A stretch of 64,000 nt of DNA from Diplolepis rosae (GCA_030998225.1 JAPYXD010000403.1:1240001-1304000); one strand, 5' to 3'; shown: positions 21,814-33,335, numbered from the stretch's first letter. Made by a program: numbers and translations. The notes: generated by a model not told the origin, from the sequence alone.

Positions 21814-22721
21814 TACACGGAGAAAAATGGATATTGAAAAGTAGATATTCAAATAAGAGATATTCATCCATAATATCTAGATATTGACACGCAATATTAA
21901 AATTTTTTTTTTAATATATAAGATTTTTCCGAGAAGTAACATTTGATATTCAAGTTCAATAGTTCAGATATTGAAGCATGAAGTGCGCGCGGATATATAT
22001 AAAGGTCATGTGATCACTTTCTCGCGCTCATTGAAATCTGCTTGCATGCTTGTAGGTTGCCGTAAAGAAAAATTTTGAAAGTTTCGTAAAAATTCTAATA
22101 AGTGTTTTCAATGGAATAAAGATCGGGTTTTTAACTTGAGATGCAGTAAGTAAAAGATATAAATTATATATTTTCTCTATATATGTGGTTTATAGCCGAG
22201 AATGAAATCTAACCTTAGTGTTGAGGTTAATTTTCTAACAAGAACATTAAATTAATTTTAGACATGCCAAATAATGAAAATAAGAGCGAAGTATAAATCT
22301 GCTATATACTTATGTACATGATCAAATATAATTTGACTTTTTTCTAAAAACTGAATATGTAGTTATTCCATAACCTTTAAAATAATTTTTTGAGTATCTT
22401 AGACATTGAGCTGTAATATCTATAACTTACCTTTTCAGTATACCTGATATTGATGTTAAATATCTGAGATATTCAACTTCAGTACCTCAGACATTCATGT
22501 TTACTAACGAGGATATTCAGAAGTTTAGTATCTTGAATATTCATTTTTAATATCTGAGATAATCAAGCTCAATATCTGAGATACTGGTGGTTAATATCTT
22601 TTTCTCAATATCTGCAGGCATTGAAGTAGAATATCTAAATGTTTGTCACATAGTTGAATGCTATAGACATTGTGCCTCAATATCTAGATATTATGGGTCA
22701 ATATCCATTTTTCTCCGTGTA
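21814..22721. mobile_element. 908-bp TIR element (TACACGGAGAAAAATGG)
   Basis: It starts tacacggagaaaaatggata and ends tatccatttttctccgtgta, a perfect 20-bp inverted terminus that extends imperfectly further. The interior is crowded with gatattcaa, aatatctgagatatt and similar units, especially 22430-22700. Non-coding; non-autonomous. A related-looking end occurs at 62246-63103. Confidence 0.88.
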
Positions 22722-23328
22722 GGCTACTCAAATTTCATAGATCAACTAATATGCTCTGATTTCGGAGTTAACTAACAAATTTCAAAGTCGTGTCCCTGAT
22801 TTTACGATTAAAATGTCCGTGACCGACATATGTAGATGCGGAAAATACGCGCATATCTACCTAAGTAAGAATTTTTTCTATTTCATATCAGATTCATGAG
22901 TCAGACAGACACCACATAACAGAGAAAAGTGTACTTCAGAAATGATTGTAGAAGTGTGCCATGTTCAAAAATTGAAAATTTAGAATTTCTCGAAAAAATG
23001 TCGGGACCATCACTGTACTTTACTCCAAGGCTTTTTAAAGAACACTTTTCTATGCTTACGGAAATATAACAGTAATGCGGACCAGGTAACTTTACCATTA
23101 GTACCAGAAGTCAATATCGCGCTGCGCTCAAAAGTTATCTACAATTTGGGGATAAATGTCCTCGACCGATTTCGATCGACAAAATAAATTGAAATTTTTT
23201 TTTTCAGACACTCAGTATATTTTTTATTATACAAGACGGTAATTAACATATAATGTTGAAAAATATAAATTTGTGTACTTAAATATTTTGTAATTAGGTA
23301 AATAAAATATTTCATACAAATTGTGCGC
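22722..23328. other. Interval without recognisable feature
   Basis: No gene, RNA or paired ends seen. Confidence 0.4.
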
Positions 23329-23905
23329 CTACTCAAAAGTATTGACCAACCCAAAAATATACTTAAATATGTATGTAGAATGTAAAGAAAAAAAGTTGGA
23401 AATATGTGGCTCAACACCTATTTGGAATTTTTTTTGCAAAAAATGAGACCTTTTTATGGAAGTGACCATATGCCCTTCATATTGGTACTTCGTACGTCTC
23501 GAAAGATTCTTTCTTTCCATTTCGCAGTATCTGCTACAGCCTACGTCATTTATAATATGTTTCACATATTATAATCTTTGTCTCTCTTTCCTCTTGCGTC
23601 CATCTACTTGTATCTTTTAGAATTGTTCCTGCCAGTCCCTCATGTCCAAGTGTGACTCCTATCAATTTGTCGCGGCGTCTCTTTATACTAGCATATAAGC
23701 TTCTCTTTTCTTTCACTAAGTTTAAAACTTCCTCATTTGTCACTTTATGTACCAAACGTACTTTTAATAGTTTCCTATAGCACCACATTTCAAAAGCCTC
23801 TAATCTTCCTCTTTCTCCTTTACTTTACAGTACATGCTTCGCAACCATAGAGTGACACGCTCCATACATATGTTGTCAGCAGTTTCTTTCTAAATTTTAG
23901 ATTCA
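23329..23905 (-). pseudogene. Non-LTR retrotransposon ORF2, C-terminal remnant
   Basis: On the minus strand, frames in succession give WSVSLYGCEA (near 23870), MWCYRKLLKVRLVHKVTNEE (23788 on), EEVLNLVKEKRSLYASIKRR, then KLIGVTLGHEGLAGTIL and VGCSRYCEMERKNLSRRT. This order is typical of the region following the reverse-transcriptase palm and thumb in many arthropod LINE ORF2 proteins. Stops and frameshifts divide it into at least three pieces and the upstream palm motif is absent. I do not assign a clade. Confidence 0.7.
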
Positions 23906-23931
23906 TATTTGAAACCAACAATTGTGGTATT

Positions 23932-24460
23932 TTGGCAACGGCTTTATTAGCTTGCTATTATAATACTATTGTATTACAACGGCCATCCCTTGTTATTTTA
24001 CTCCCTAAGCAACAACAATTTTATGAAGCAAGTAAAAAAGACAATGATTCTGGTGATGATCAAATTTCTCAAAAGAAGCCGAATAGAAATGTACCAGAAT
24101 TATTCAATCATAAGGAATTTAATGATTTTATAAGAGACCTACATTTATCTAAATCTGCAAGACCCCTTATCGAAATCGAGAAAACGATTTGAAAAAATGT
24201 GTTGCCAGCAAAGATATTCTTATTTATTCTTCGATGTAGATGGACTTATGAGAAGTCTTGGCCATGAGCACAAGCTACAAAACTGGTTTGTTTACTGATT
24301 CAAATAAACACAGTTTAAAAGCTGTCCTCTTGCACAACGATATTGAATAGCCATTAATACCTGTTACTCATGCCACTCACATAAAAAATTATGTGATGCC
24401 ATGAAACTACTACTAGACAAGATAAATTACAAAGTTTTCAACACTAGGTCCGTAAGACCA
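23932..24460 (+). pseudogene. Repetitive insect protein family fragment (N-part)
   Basis: An 86-codon frame contains KNRNVPELF-like text (PNRNVPELFNHKEFNDFIRD, then LHLSKSARPL), which I recall from a multicopy, uncharacterised protein family in insect genomes. Downstream to 24460 it decays: short in-frame pieces such as SLKAVL-like and AMKLLLDKINYK (24405-24433) fit the same family. Stops and frameshifts are frequent. Family recognition is from memory and should be checked. A C-terminal piece of the same family may lie at 26868-27105. Confidence 0.5.
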
Positions 24461-26351
24461 GTGAAAATGGCTAGTGGTGTATTTCATAGAAAAAATAATG
24501 TTTGTATATCAACATATTGCATGACTTTTAAAGGCACTACAATGCGGTAGGTTATCTATTGTTGTCGAACCCAATATATACAAAGAAACACATAATTATA
24601 TAAGTGAGATAGAAATAAGAGATACCATATTTGTACTTTACGTTCCTGAAGGGGTTACGGTTCCGTAATGAAATGCATTTCATATCGTACTAAAACAAAT
24701 TTAAAGAGTTTTCAATACTGACTTTCGAACGTAGCACCTCACGTGTTCTTTCGGTTGTAAGAAAACTCATACTGAAATAGGATGAGATTCTTACAACCGT
24801 AGTCTGTTGAGAACATGCTCTGACAGCATATGACACTAGCAATAATGGCATGCGCTCACGGAGAAAAATAGTTGTAGTAATTTTACTCAACTCTGTCGAT
24901 TAAACTTGGGACATAGGGACATTTGAACATCTATTAAATCCTAGTCGGGTAAAATGAATTTGATAAATAACCTAATTCACCCAAAGTGAATAACAATAAG
25001 CGTTACATAGGGAATAGTAAGGAGTTGAGTAAAACGTTATCGACGACAGGGCACCAACATGCGTCAGTGGGTTAACATGAAAAGTATAAGTATATCACCG
25101 ACGCTTGAGGTGCTTCAAACCGTAGTTGGGTAAAATGAGCATCGGGCGTATTATTTCAACTGGCAATGGTGTGGTTCTCTTGAATAAAAAAAAATTCTTA
25201 CCTCGAGCCTGCCAATAGTTATCCGGTACATACATAAACAAACTACAAATACATTCACACCATTCAGTCGTAGCCAATCATATTTTAAATCACAAATATA
25301 CTTAAACATATAACCTTATATATATAAACCTAACAACTACACTTATATATAGTACGATACGCTTTCGTCGAATCACGCACACGCTCGCTAACAATCATCA
25401 GACATAAAACATGGAACTTTCTTATATATTAACTGCAAGACTTATTCAAAGCTTGTGAGAGTAAGTGCCGTCAATAAAATTTTTGAGCCTTACTCAAGTA
25501 AAAATAAATCAACTTTTTTCATAAATTATTCATAAAATATTTCTTTAAATTGATATAATTAATCAATAAATTATTATAATTATGATTGTTGATACATAGA
25601 ATATAATTATTAATTAATATTTAGTATACATTTTTATTATAACCACGTATGAAGTTTAATGAAACTAAAGTTTGAAATGTACATTAAAAAATTGCATTAT
25701 TATCAAAAAGCATCTTGTGTAAAAACATTTAAAAGAAGGTTTTTTTATTTACTGTGTTGTATATTTTCAAAATATAAATTTTACAATTGCGATTTCCAAA
25801 TCATTATTGTCCCTAATTAATTTATGTGCAATCTAAATCCTGTGTAGATTTTTCAAATTTTATGTAATACACTTATCAAGACTTTTGTTGTTTAAATTTT
25901 CATGAAATGAATTTAATTTAAGAAACTTAAGTGAAAAAGAAAGAAGTAATTATAAATTAATTAAGAACAAATTTTGTATCACGAATTTATTAAACTTACA
26001 GCATCTATATAACTAGATTATGTGAAACTTTTAAATAAATTATATAAACTAGTGGATAATCATAAAAAGAAATAGTGGTTAACACTGCGGAGCATGTACA
26101 ATAGCTGCGTGACGAACAGACAAAACACAATCAAAAACACGACTGCAGTACGATGAATTCTTAAAATTACTAGTTTATAAGTGGAATCCACAATTCTGGA
26201 TTTAGAGAGTACTAAAATAAAATTTAATTGTATTTTGTATGTTTTTAATTGATTTTGATTATTAAATATAATAACTTGGAACATCAGTATGCTGAAAATT
26301 CAACAGCTCTTTCAAATTAAAAATATTTTATGTGCCCAAGGCGCAGATTGC
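24461..26351. other. AT-rich interval, no gene seen
   Basis: At 24856 cacggagaaaaatagttgta resembles a MITE end, but no right partner was convincing. 25450-26050 is extremely AT-rich. Nothing else supported. Confidence 0.45.
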
Positions 26352-26510
26352 GGTATAAGATCTTCCTGTGGAGAAGGAGATGTCGGTTCGCTTGTGTAGC
26401 TCAGTGGTTAGAGCAGTCGGCCGGCAATCGAAAGACCTGGGCTCGATCCCAGCGCAGTCGAAAGCATCTTTTTTTCCACAGAAAGATTTTCAAACTCTTT
26501 AAATATTATA
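26352..26510 (+). mobile_element. Ala-type tRNA-derived SINE, plus
   Basis: Leader atcttcctgtggagaaggag, A-box region tgtgtagctcagtggttaga, anticodon stem-loop region cggccggcaatcga, B box gggctcgatccca, body tttttccacagaaagatttt and an AT-rich end. Nearly complete and in forward orientation. Internal pol III promoter boxes are present. Confidence 0.82.
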
Positions 26511-26867
26511 TTTATTTTTCAATCGTGCTAATGTTGTCATGAAATGAATTGGATACAGCGCTATGGACTAATTGCTGGAAATCAATTGTTACGTAAGATG
26601 ATTGGCTAAATCGACATAGCAACGATTCCATTGTCGCGCATGTAAACCATTTCAATGTTACAAAGTAGAGACCCCTATTGCACTCTCGTGCGACACAGCT
26701 ACATTTTAGAGGGCGCGCGGCTATGGATTATAGCAGCGTAAGCAATGTTCTTCTCTCCGTGTAGTAAAAAAATACTGTTGTTTTCTATACACCTGGGGTA
26801 GTAGAGTTAGGGCCTAACACTGTGAAAGTTTGACCAGAACTTGTTGTATTTAAAGCTCGATATTGTT

Positions 26868-27105
26868 GGAAATTTCGTTAAAGTGCTAGATAAAAACGGT
26901 GAAGCTTTTCTCTTTCCTAAAGAAAAATTCCCTGAGTTTAGTAAAGCTAAGATCGAATAAAGGTGTTTTCGTTGAGGCACAAATTCAAAAATTATTGATC
27001 AATTTTGATTTTGAAAAAAAGTTTAAGTGAGCTTGAAAGAAAGACATGGTCATTAGTAAAAAATGTTATCAATAATTTTTTAGAGAACAAGAAATGTAGG
27101 TACTA
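26868..27105 (+). pseudogene. Repetitive insect protein family fragment (C-part)
   Basis: One frame reads VLDKNGEAFLFPKEKFPEFS, then KAKIE, a stop (taa, 26959-26961), then GVFVEAQIQKLLINFDFEKK, and after a frameshift LERKTWSLVKNVINNFL. The pattern matches the C-terminal part of the family tentatively named at 23932. No intact frame. Moderate confidence in coding origin, lower in the family link. Confidence 0.45.
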
Positions 27106-27229
27106 TATACCCCTAATCGAGAATATATAATGCTACTGAACTTTCCGAAAATGAAAGTAAACATGTCACTAACGATTCACTTTTTCACTTCCCCTTGAAC
27201 TTTTTCCAGAAAAAATTGAGAAGTGCTAC

Positions 27230-27640
27230 TGATAAACACGGAGAAGGTTTCACCAAGACGAAAGAAATGTTCACATGGAAAATTATTTGCCTAAATGAGG
27301 CCTACAAATTCTCATTATAAGATTTTTCGATAGGATGTATATATTTAATATTTTGATTTTGAATATGGAAAATAAAAACTTCTATTTTTGAACAAAACTA
27401 TGTGGAATACGCAAAAAGCGTTAAAATTCAAAATCCTTTGCTCAAATGAAGTCTACGACTTTTTTTCCTTTTTAAGGTATTTGGAATAAACAAGAAATGA
27501 ACTTAAATGTATGCGAAGAATATAAGACCGAGCGCGAAGCACGATGATCGAATCGAGCGCCTTAAGCGCGCTCAAATTTGCAAGCAGAGAAGGCTGCGCG
27601 CGATGGAAATGTGTACGCGAAGCAAGCAGATTTTTTGTAG
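27230..27640 (+). mobile_element. Decayed 3' part of Helentron-like element
   Basis: It aligns with the 3' third of the elements at 5845-7252 and 31820-33220 (for example gcctaaatgaggcctacaaa; gaccgagcgcgaagcacgat). The terminal hairpin is eroded (tgtacgcgaagcaagcaga), but the T run after it remains. Confidence 0.65.
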
Positions 27641-28347
27641 TGTGATAATTGATTTAAAAGTCAATTTTGAAATTTCAATTTATTGTAAAGTGAACGAATT
27701 AGACAACAACAAACTATAACTTTAATTTAATTTGACTCTTTCGCATTCATATTACAAGCAGTATGTTCCCTATAAAAATATCTAACCCTACCGAGATACG
27801 TAATGAACATTATCAATATGTTTTACATAACTCTCAAGGTAGTGTCCTCATCCTCTTTAACCGATTGGCGGTGACAGCCATCTAGTATTGATGTTAATTC
27901 AATCTCGCCAGCCCATTGTCGAAACTGAAGGTTGTTTTAAATGCAGGGTATTGCCAGATTCAGAAAGATGATTTAAAAATGCTTTTGTCATAAGAGTTTC
28001 AAGCCATATTCAACGATGTATTTGAAAACTCCATCAACCTGTAAACTTTACTTCACTGAGATAAATATGCATTAACAAGTAGATTTATTGAAATTTTGAA
28101 TACCTAATATATTTTATTGAACACATAAGGAAAACAATTAATTTTCTGAAATGAAGAGAAGAAACTGGTCGCAGACCGCCTATGTCCGAGACGGCACATA
28201 GTTTTGGTTCTTCTCATATTACATAAACATTTATTAAACGATAGTTTATGTTATACGTAAACTCATTGTAAAGAGTTTGCAGTCCATAAATTATTAAAAT
28301 CTTTAAAAATGAATAATATTAGCCAATAATAGAAAATCACCTAATAA
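27641..28347. other. Interval without recognisable feature
   Basis: No gene, RNA or paired repeat ends supported. Confidence 0.4.
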
Positions 28348-28441
28348 TACGAGGTGTGTCCGAAAAGTATCGGACTTGCGTTTATATCTTCGCGCCAGAG
28401 AGCTCTATTGGCCTCTGCGGGTTATGAGCGTAACCAGTAGT

Positions 28442-28604
28442 CAGTGATTCCTTAACGTGGGAGCTGGTGGACCCTACCATAGACCTCACCAGCTCATGGC
28501 TTGTTCCTCGCTCGACTGACATAGGTTGGTTAAATGAGGAAGACACAATGAGCTCGAAGTATCTATGGTGGGGGCCCGCCAGCTCCCACGTTCTGGGAAC
28601 AGTG
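28442..28604. mobile_element. 163-bp hAT-type MITE with 8-bp duplication
   Basis: ccagtagt occurs at 28434-28441 and 28605-28612, exactly flanking. The ends are cagtgattcc and gggaacagtg, and subterminal cgtgggagctgg/ccagctcccacg are also inverted. An 8-bp duplication with C/TA-NNG-type ends is the hAT superfamily signature. It lies in the 5' untranslated part of the mariner. Confidence 0.88.
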
Positions 28605-28726
28605 CCAGTAGTCTCTCACGAACTCCCTGAATGTCGTAGTTACCGGCCGGACCCCTTGGGTCGCACGCAGCGTGTGTTCATGTCCAACGTGCTTTTTCCG
28701 TTCGTCGCATTTGTTTACAGTTGAAA

Positions 28727-28985
28727 ATGACAGAAAGAACAGATCAACGAATTTTCATCAAATTTTGCTTCAATCTCGGCAAGAGTTGTACGGAGACGAT
28801 TGAAATGATACAGAAGGCCTTTGTGGACGAAAATCTGGGCGTTACACAAATAAAGGAGTGGTACAGGCGGTTAAAAAGCACGTCAAAGTCGGAGTCATGT
28901 CAAGTCAATGCTGATTGTTTTTTTCGATTGTGAGGGTGTTGTGCACTACGAATTTGCTCCAAAAGGTCAGACGATGAACAATAGT
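28727..28985 (+). pseudogene. Mariner transposase N-terminal remnant
   Basis: MTERTDQRIFIKFCFNLGKS and MIQKAFVDENLGVTQIKEWY represent the first helix-turn-helix. After RRLKS the sequence jumps, in another frame, to MLIVFFDCEGVVHYEFAPKG (28910-28970), which in complete mariners lies well past the first catalytic Asp. The D of FFD belongs to that conserved block. A large internal deletion is therefore present, before the foldback insert begins. Confidence 0.85.
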
Positions 28986-29380
28986 AGATTGTGAACCAAG
29001 CCCGGCATGGTGGCGATTGTGACGACTGCGAAGTGTACCCGCCCGAGCGTAGCTAGGGCGGTATTCACACGAGTCACATCGCCACCATGTTGTTCGAGGT
29101 ACACACGACGTTTTGTGTCCAAATTGGTGGAAAAAGTCGCATTGCGTGCAAGCGCGTAGTTAGCTGCAGGCAGTCAAATGTCGGACGGTATGAACATTTT
29201 GCCCGTTGAAGCGGGCGGTATGAACATTTTCGCCCGTTGAAGCGGGTGTTATGAACATTTTCGCCCGATGAAGCGGGCGGTATGGACATTTCGCCTGATT
29301 TTGACGCCGAGGCGCAATTGACTGCATGCCGCTCTACGCGCAAGCATGCAATGCGACTTTTTCCGGCAATTTGGACCAAA
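28985..29380. repeat. Foldback insert with internal 31-bp tandem repeats
   Basis: It interrupts the transposase between QTMN and KYYVEELKRL. The inner unit 29118-29378 has inverted ends: gtccaaattggtggaaaaag mirrored by ctttttccggcaatttggac. An adjacent hairpin at 28995-29100 pairs catggtggcgat with atcgccaccatg. Between 29194 and 29290 a unit of about 31 bp (tatgaacatttcgcccgttg + aagcggg) repeats roughly four times. Non-coding, relatively GC-rich. Confidence 0.8.
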
Positions 29381-29794
29381 AAAATATTACGTGGAAGAAC
29401 TGAAAAGATTGCGTGATGCCGTAAAAAGAAAACGACCGCGTTTCTGGTCAAGCGGTGACTGGCTTTATCACCACGATAAACCGGAGGGTATTCATCGAAC
29501 CTTGTGCCGTAATTTTTGGCGAAACACAAGATTGTATAGCTTCGCTAGCCTCCGTACAGTCCCGACATAGCTCCCTGCGATTTTTGAATGTTTCCAAAAT
29601 TAAAAATTGCGCTCGAAGGAAAGCGGTTCGACGACATCGAGACGGTTCAGAGTAATGCGACGCGCGAGCTGAAGGCCTTTCCAAAATCTGCGTTCGAGGA
29701 CTGCTTTAAGATGTGGAAGCACCGCTGGGAGCGTGTGGTTCAATCAAATGGGGACTACTTCGAACGATGCCACGGTCCGGATGACGAAGAATAG
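29381..29794 (+). pseudogene. Mariner transposase C-terminal remnant
   Basis: YYVEELKRLRDAVKRKRPRF, then WLYHHDK (second catalytic Asp region, HHDN altered to HHDK), frameshifts through 29490-29575, then MFPKLKIALEGKRFDDIETV, ATRELKAFPKSAFEDCFKMW and KHRWERVVQSNGDYFE to a stop at 29792. The C-terminal third is well kept; the segment with the third Asp is scrambled. Cannot be active. Confidence 0.87.
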
Positions 29795-29847
29795 CACCGA
29801 CGCGGAGATATGAACGAAGGTCGGATACTTTTCGGAGACACCTCGTA

Positions 29848-30344
29848 TATTGCTACATGGAGAAAATTTGATGGGTAATCGTTACCGAAAGTTGTTATGA
29901 AATTTGGATATAGTGGCGTTTCGGTATAATTTCATCAATGCTAGTATCCGTATTATTTAATAGTTTTTTTACGAGTATATTATGTAATGTAAATTAAAAA
30001 ATACAAAGAGAATTACATATCAGCATAATGATATTGCTGAAGCGTTCAGTGCACTTTCCCGTCCAGTATGGGAATTTTTCAAAGCTCTAATGGCAAAATA
30101 GATTATATTGAAGGTAAAACTCGTTTAACACTAATCAAATTTTATAATCGATAAAGTAATCGTTACTTGGCGTATTTTTCCCATAGTTTTGGCAACATTT
30201 ACTGTAAATGTACTTTGTCTTGACATTCCCGTCAAGTATGGTAATTTCTCCTCCGATTTTAAGCATTTTTCGCCTAAATTTATCTCCGTGTGCATAAAGA
30301 TCTAGGAGTTTGAACAGCAGCATTTTTTCATCATATGTACATTC
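29848..30344. other. Interval without recognisable feature
   Basis: AT-rich; the minus frame at 30135-30401 matches nothing known and overlaps the next mariner end. Confidence 0.4.
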
Positions 30345-31015
30345 TGTCAAAAAAGTACCGGGAATTGATGATTCAAAAAGCCCGCTTAAAGAGATTGTCA
30401 AAAACCTTTTTGACGCTAAGGTGGTACCACTGTCCTCTATACTAACGTGGAGTTCGAGCGCAATCTGTCATTTAATTTGTTCACAGTGCTCGATGTTATC
30501 AGTTTATCTCAAGTGTGTTTCGCGATTTCTCCAATGGATAAGAATATCGAACAAAGAATTTGTCTCAAATTTTGCATTGCAAATGGAATTTCGTGTGCGG
30601 AATTGCTGAAAATGTTTCAGAAGGCTTACAGTGAATTCACTTTATGAAAAACACGTGCATATGAGTGGTACAGTACATTCAAAAGCGGTCGAGATGTGAT
30701 AGAAGATTTTACACGCTCTGGTCGCCCATCAAAGTCTTTAACTTAAGTTAACATCGCTAAAGTGAAAGAAAAATCCTCAGTTAAATAAAGAATATTATTT
30801 GAGCGTTATGAAGGGTTTTAGAAAGCAAATTCGTCGAAAAGGCGCAGATTTGTGGAAAGAAAATTCGTGTATTTTACACCACGATAACGCACCATCTCAC
30901 AAGGCTATCACTGTCAATGAATTTCTGGCCAAACACTCAACAAATATCATCGGCGAGAACTGAAGTCGATTCCGAAAAATGCATTTAAAAAATGTTATGA
31001 TGATTTGATTATTCG
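30345..31015 (+). pseudogene. Second DD34D mariner, truncated transposase
   Basis: The left end near 30345 (tctgtcaaaaaagtaccggg) looks like a mariner terminal repeat. Coding begins near 30531: MDKNIEQRICLKFCIANGIS, then EWYSTFKSGRD-like text to about 30750. After a deletion it resumes at 30794 (YLSVMKGFRKQIRRKG), CILHHDNAPSHKAITVNEFL with the second catalytic Asp intact in HHDN, and ends by stops and deletion at about 30960-31010. No right terminal repeat was found; it abuts a Helentron-like fragment. Confidence 0.82.
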
Positions 31016-31023
31016 TTTGCATG

Positions 31024-31475
31024 ATTAAAAAAAAAATTCCATTATTTAAACAAAATATGTGACATATAAAAAAACGATAAGATGGAAAATCATTTGCCTA
31101 AATGAGGTCTACAAATTCTCAGTAAGACATTTTTTGACAAGATGTATATTTTATGTTTTGGTTTTAAGAAGACACCATTGAAAATCAAAAATTCCATTTT
31201 TTAACCAAAATATATACAGAAAATCGAGCGCGAAGCGCGAGTATCATGATTAGATTGTGTTCCTTAAGGCTGATAGAGCCTCAAGTAAATTGAATTTCCT
31301 TTTTCATTTAAAATCAAAAAATCTAGTAACTTTGTGAAAATCTAATTCACATCTACAATATTATAAAATTGACTTGAGCCTCAGTAAAAAATTACAAGAA
31401 ATAAACTTATAGGTATGCGAAGAATATATGATCGAGCGCGAAGCACGACGCTCGAACATTTCGGAGTAGATTTTT
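31024..31475 (+). mobile_element. Partial Helentron-like element
   Basis: It shares blocks in order with the full copies: tttgcctaaatgaggtctac, gagcgcgaagcgcgag (31216-31232), ttccttaaggctgatagagc. It lacks both the 5' subterminal motif and the 3' hairpin. Confidence 0.65.
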
Positions 31476-31734
31476 TTCAACTTCTCCACTTTAAAATTAC
31501 TCATTGAAGTAGGATCTCTAAGAATATTTGACTTGAATTGAACTTAACTATTTGCATGAAGAAGTTTGATAAAAAAAAACCATCACTACTTATCATCAAA
31601 TTATTTTTTTTTAGAAGTGCGTAAGAAATGCTACTTTGAACGTCTGTTGTTTAGCATCGACGCTACTGTTATATAGGTTATGTGGTTTTTAAAAATAATA
31701 AAGAATCAGAATTATTTTTTCACGCAAAATAGTA

Positions 31735-33309
31735 TATTTTGATCTTGATGCCCGAGCAAAGCGAGGTCAACACTCGCACGAGTAAAATAAATGCTTTTCT
31801 CATATTGCACATAATTTTTACATTCTCATCATGGATGAGAAGGTATTGGTTTTATGTGAAAAATGACTTTCGAAATTTTCATCAAATCTTTACGTTTTGA
31901 GACCCCCTGAGTCAGAAAAAATGGTTTTTACGAAAGAGTCTGTCTGTCTGTACTAGGTCGTGTGCGGCATAACTCTCGATAGAATTATCAGATTGAATTG
32001 AGCTTTGGTACACTTTATCGGAGCCGAAAAAGTAAGGACAAGTTCGTTAACCAGCCACATCCAATCAAAATTGAGGGATGGAGCACTACTTTTGTGTTTT
32101 TGAAAATAATTTTTTGAAAAAATCAAAAATTCCAATCCTGGTTTTTGATAGTGCTCATAAATCTCTACAAATTATCCTTATAACATTTTTTGATTAAATC
32201 AAAATTAGAAATGTTACAGCATATTCAAATTCGAAAAAAGTCAATATCAAAATTCCATTTTCCAGTTAAATTATACGAGATACGAAAAAACGTCATGATA
32301 CAATATTATTGAATACATAAAGACCCACAAATTTTAATTATAACATTTTTTCATAAGATGCATATTTTTCTTTTTAATTAAAAAAAAAACTATTGAAAAT
32401 CCAAAATTCAATTTTTTAACAATAATATTGGAAATACCAAAAAAACGTAAGAATACAAAGTTGTTCGTTTTAAAAAGATCTACAAATTTTGTCTGACACA
32501 GTTTCTGATAAAAGATATATTTTTCGTTTCAATTCCAAAAAATACGATAAAAATTTAAAAATTCCATTTTTTAGACAAAATATGTGAGACACAAAAAAAA
32601 CATTTAGATGGAAAATTGTTTGCCTAAATGAGGTCTACAAATTCTCATAAAGAAATTGCGGGACAGGATGTATATTTTATGTTTTGATTTTTAATATTGA
32701 AAAAATTCAATTTTTTTCATCAAAATATGTGAGATACGAAATAAGCGTTGTTCTGCAAAATCGTTTCCTTAAATAAAGTCTACGATTGTTTTTCCTTTTT
32801 TAGATATTTGGAAGAAAGTAAATTCTTTTAATCATGTAATTTATTGAAAAGTTATACTGAAATGTATACAGAAAATCGAGCGCGAAGTGCGAGTGTCATG
32901 ATGAGAATGTGTTCCTTAAGGCCGATAGAGCCATAAGTAAATTGAATTTCCTGTTTCACTTAAATTCAAAAAGAAATTCAGTGACTTTGAGAAAATGTGT
33001 AATTCACATTATCTGTAATATTATTATAAAATTGGTTTGAGCTTCAGTATCAAAATATAAGAAATAAACTTAAATGTATGCGAAGAGCACAAGACCGAGC
33101 GCGAAGCGCGAGGTCCAGAAAGAACGGAGCGCGAAGCGCGACGATCGAATTGCGCGCCCTAGGCGCGCTCAAACTTGCGAGCGAAGCGCGCGATGAGAAT
33201 GTGCCCGCGAAGCGGGCAGATTTTTTTTTCTACTAAGAGGTGAAAGAATGGATATGTTTTCCCCGCAAGGGGCAATAAAATGTATTGTTTGACCCGCTAG
33301 TAGAAAAAA
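31735..33309. repeat. Dispersed repeat R, split by Helentron-like insert
   Basis: The left part 31735-31819 (ttgatgcccgagcaaagcga...) and right part 33223-33309 (tctactaagaggtgaaagaa to gacccgctagtagaaa) together match the uninterrupted copy at 9016-9190. The split lies in the T run that the intact copy also shows. Confidence 0.75.
31820..33220 (+). mobile_element. Helentron-like non-autonomous element (copy 2)
   Basis: 1.40 kb, best-preserved copy. The 5' subterminal motif acattctcatc (31820-31830) is exactly complemented by gatgagaatgt (33192-33202), followed at once by the hairpin TGCCCGC gaa GCGGGCA (33202-33218) and a T run. It lacks terminal inverted repeats and a long target duplication. 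It has no Rep/helicase coding, so it is non-autonomous. The multiple GAGCGCGAAGCGCGA palindromes near 32877 and 33097-33190 match copy 1. Confidence 0.75.
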
Positions 33310-33335
33310 TACATTTTTCCTCTGGCGAGGAGCGA

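Larger units (their letters stand above)
28350..29845 (+). mobile_element. DD34D mariner copy carrying two MITEs
   Basis: Left end cgaggtgtgtccgaaaagta and right end tacttttcggagacacctcg are inverted, each flanked by TA (28348-28349 and 29846-29847). The transposase has lost its middle. It carries a hAT MITE (28442-28604) and a foldback insert (about 28985-29380). The N- and C-terminal transposase segments are described separately. Confidence 0.88.

Noticed and set aside
24856..26764. A 1.9-kb TIR element between cacggagaaaaatag and ctctccgtgtag
   Set aside because: Only about eight terminal bases match; no further symmetry or duplication.
28467..28724. 85-codon plus frame upstream of the mariner transposase
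   Set aside because: It runs through the hAT MITE and mariner 5' untranslated region.
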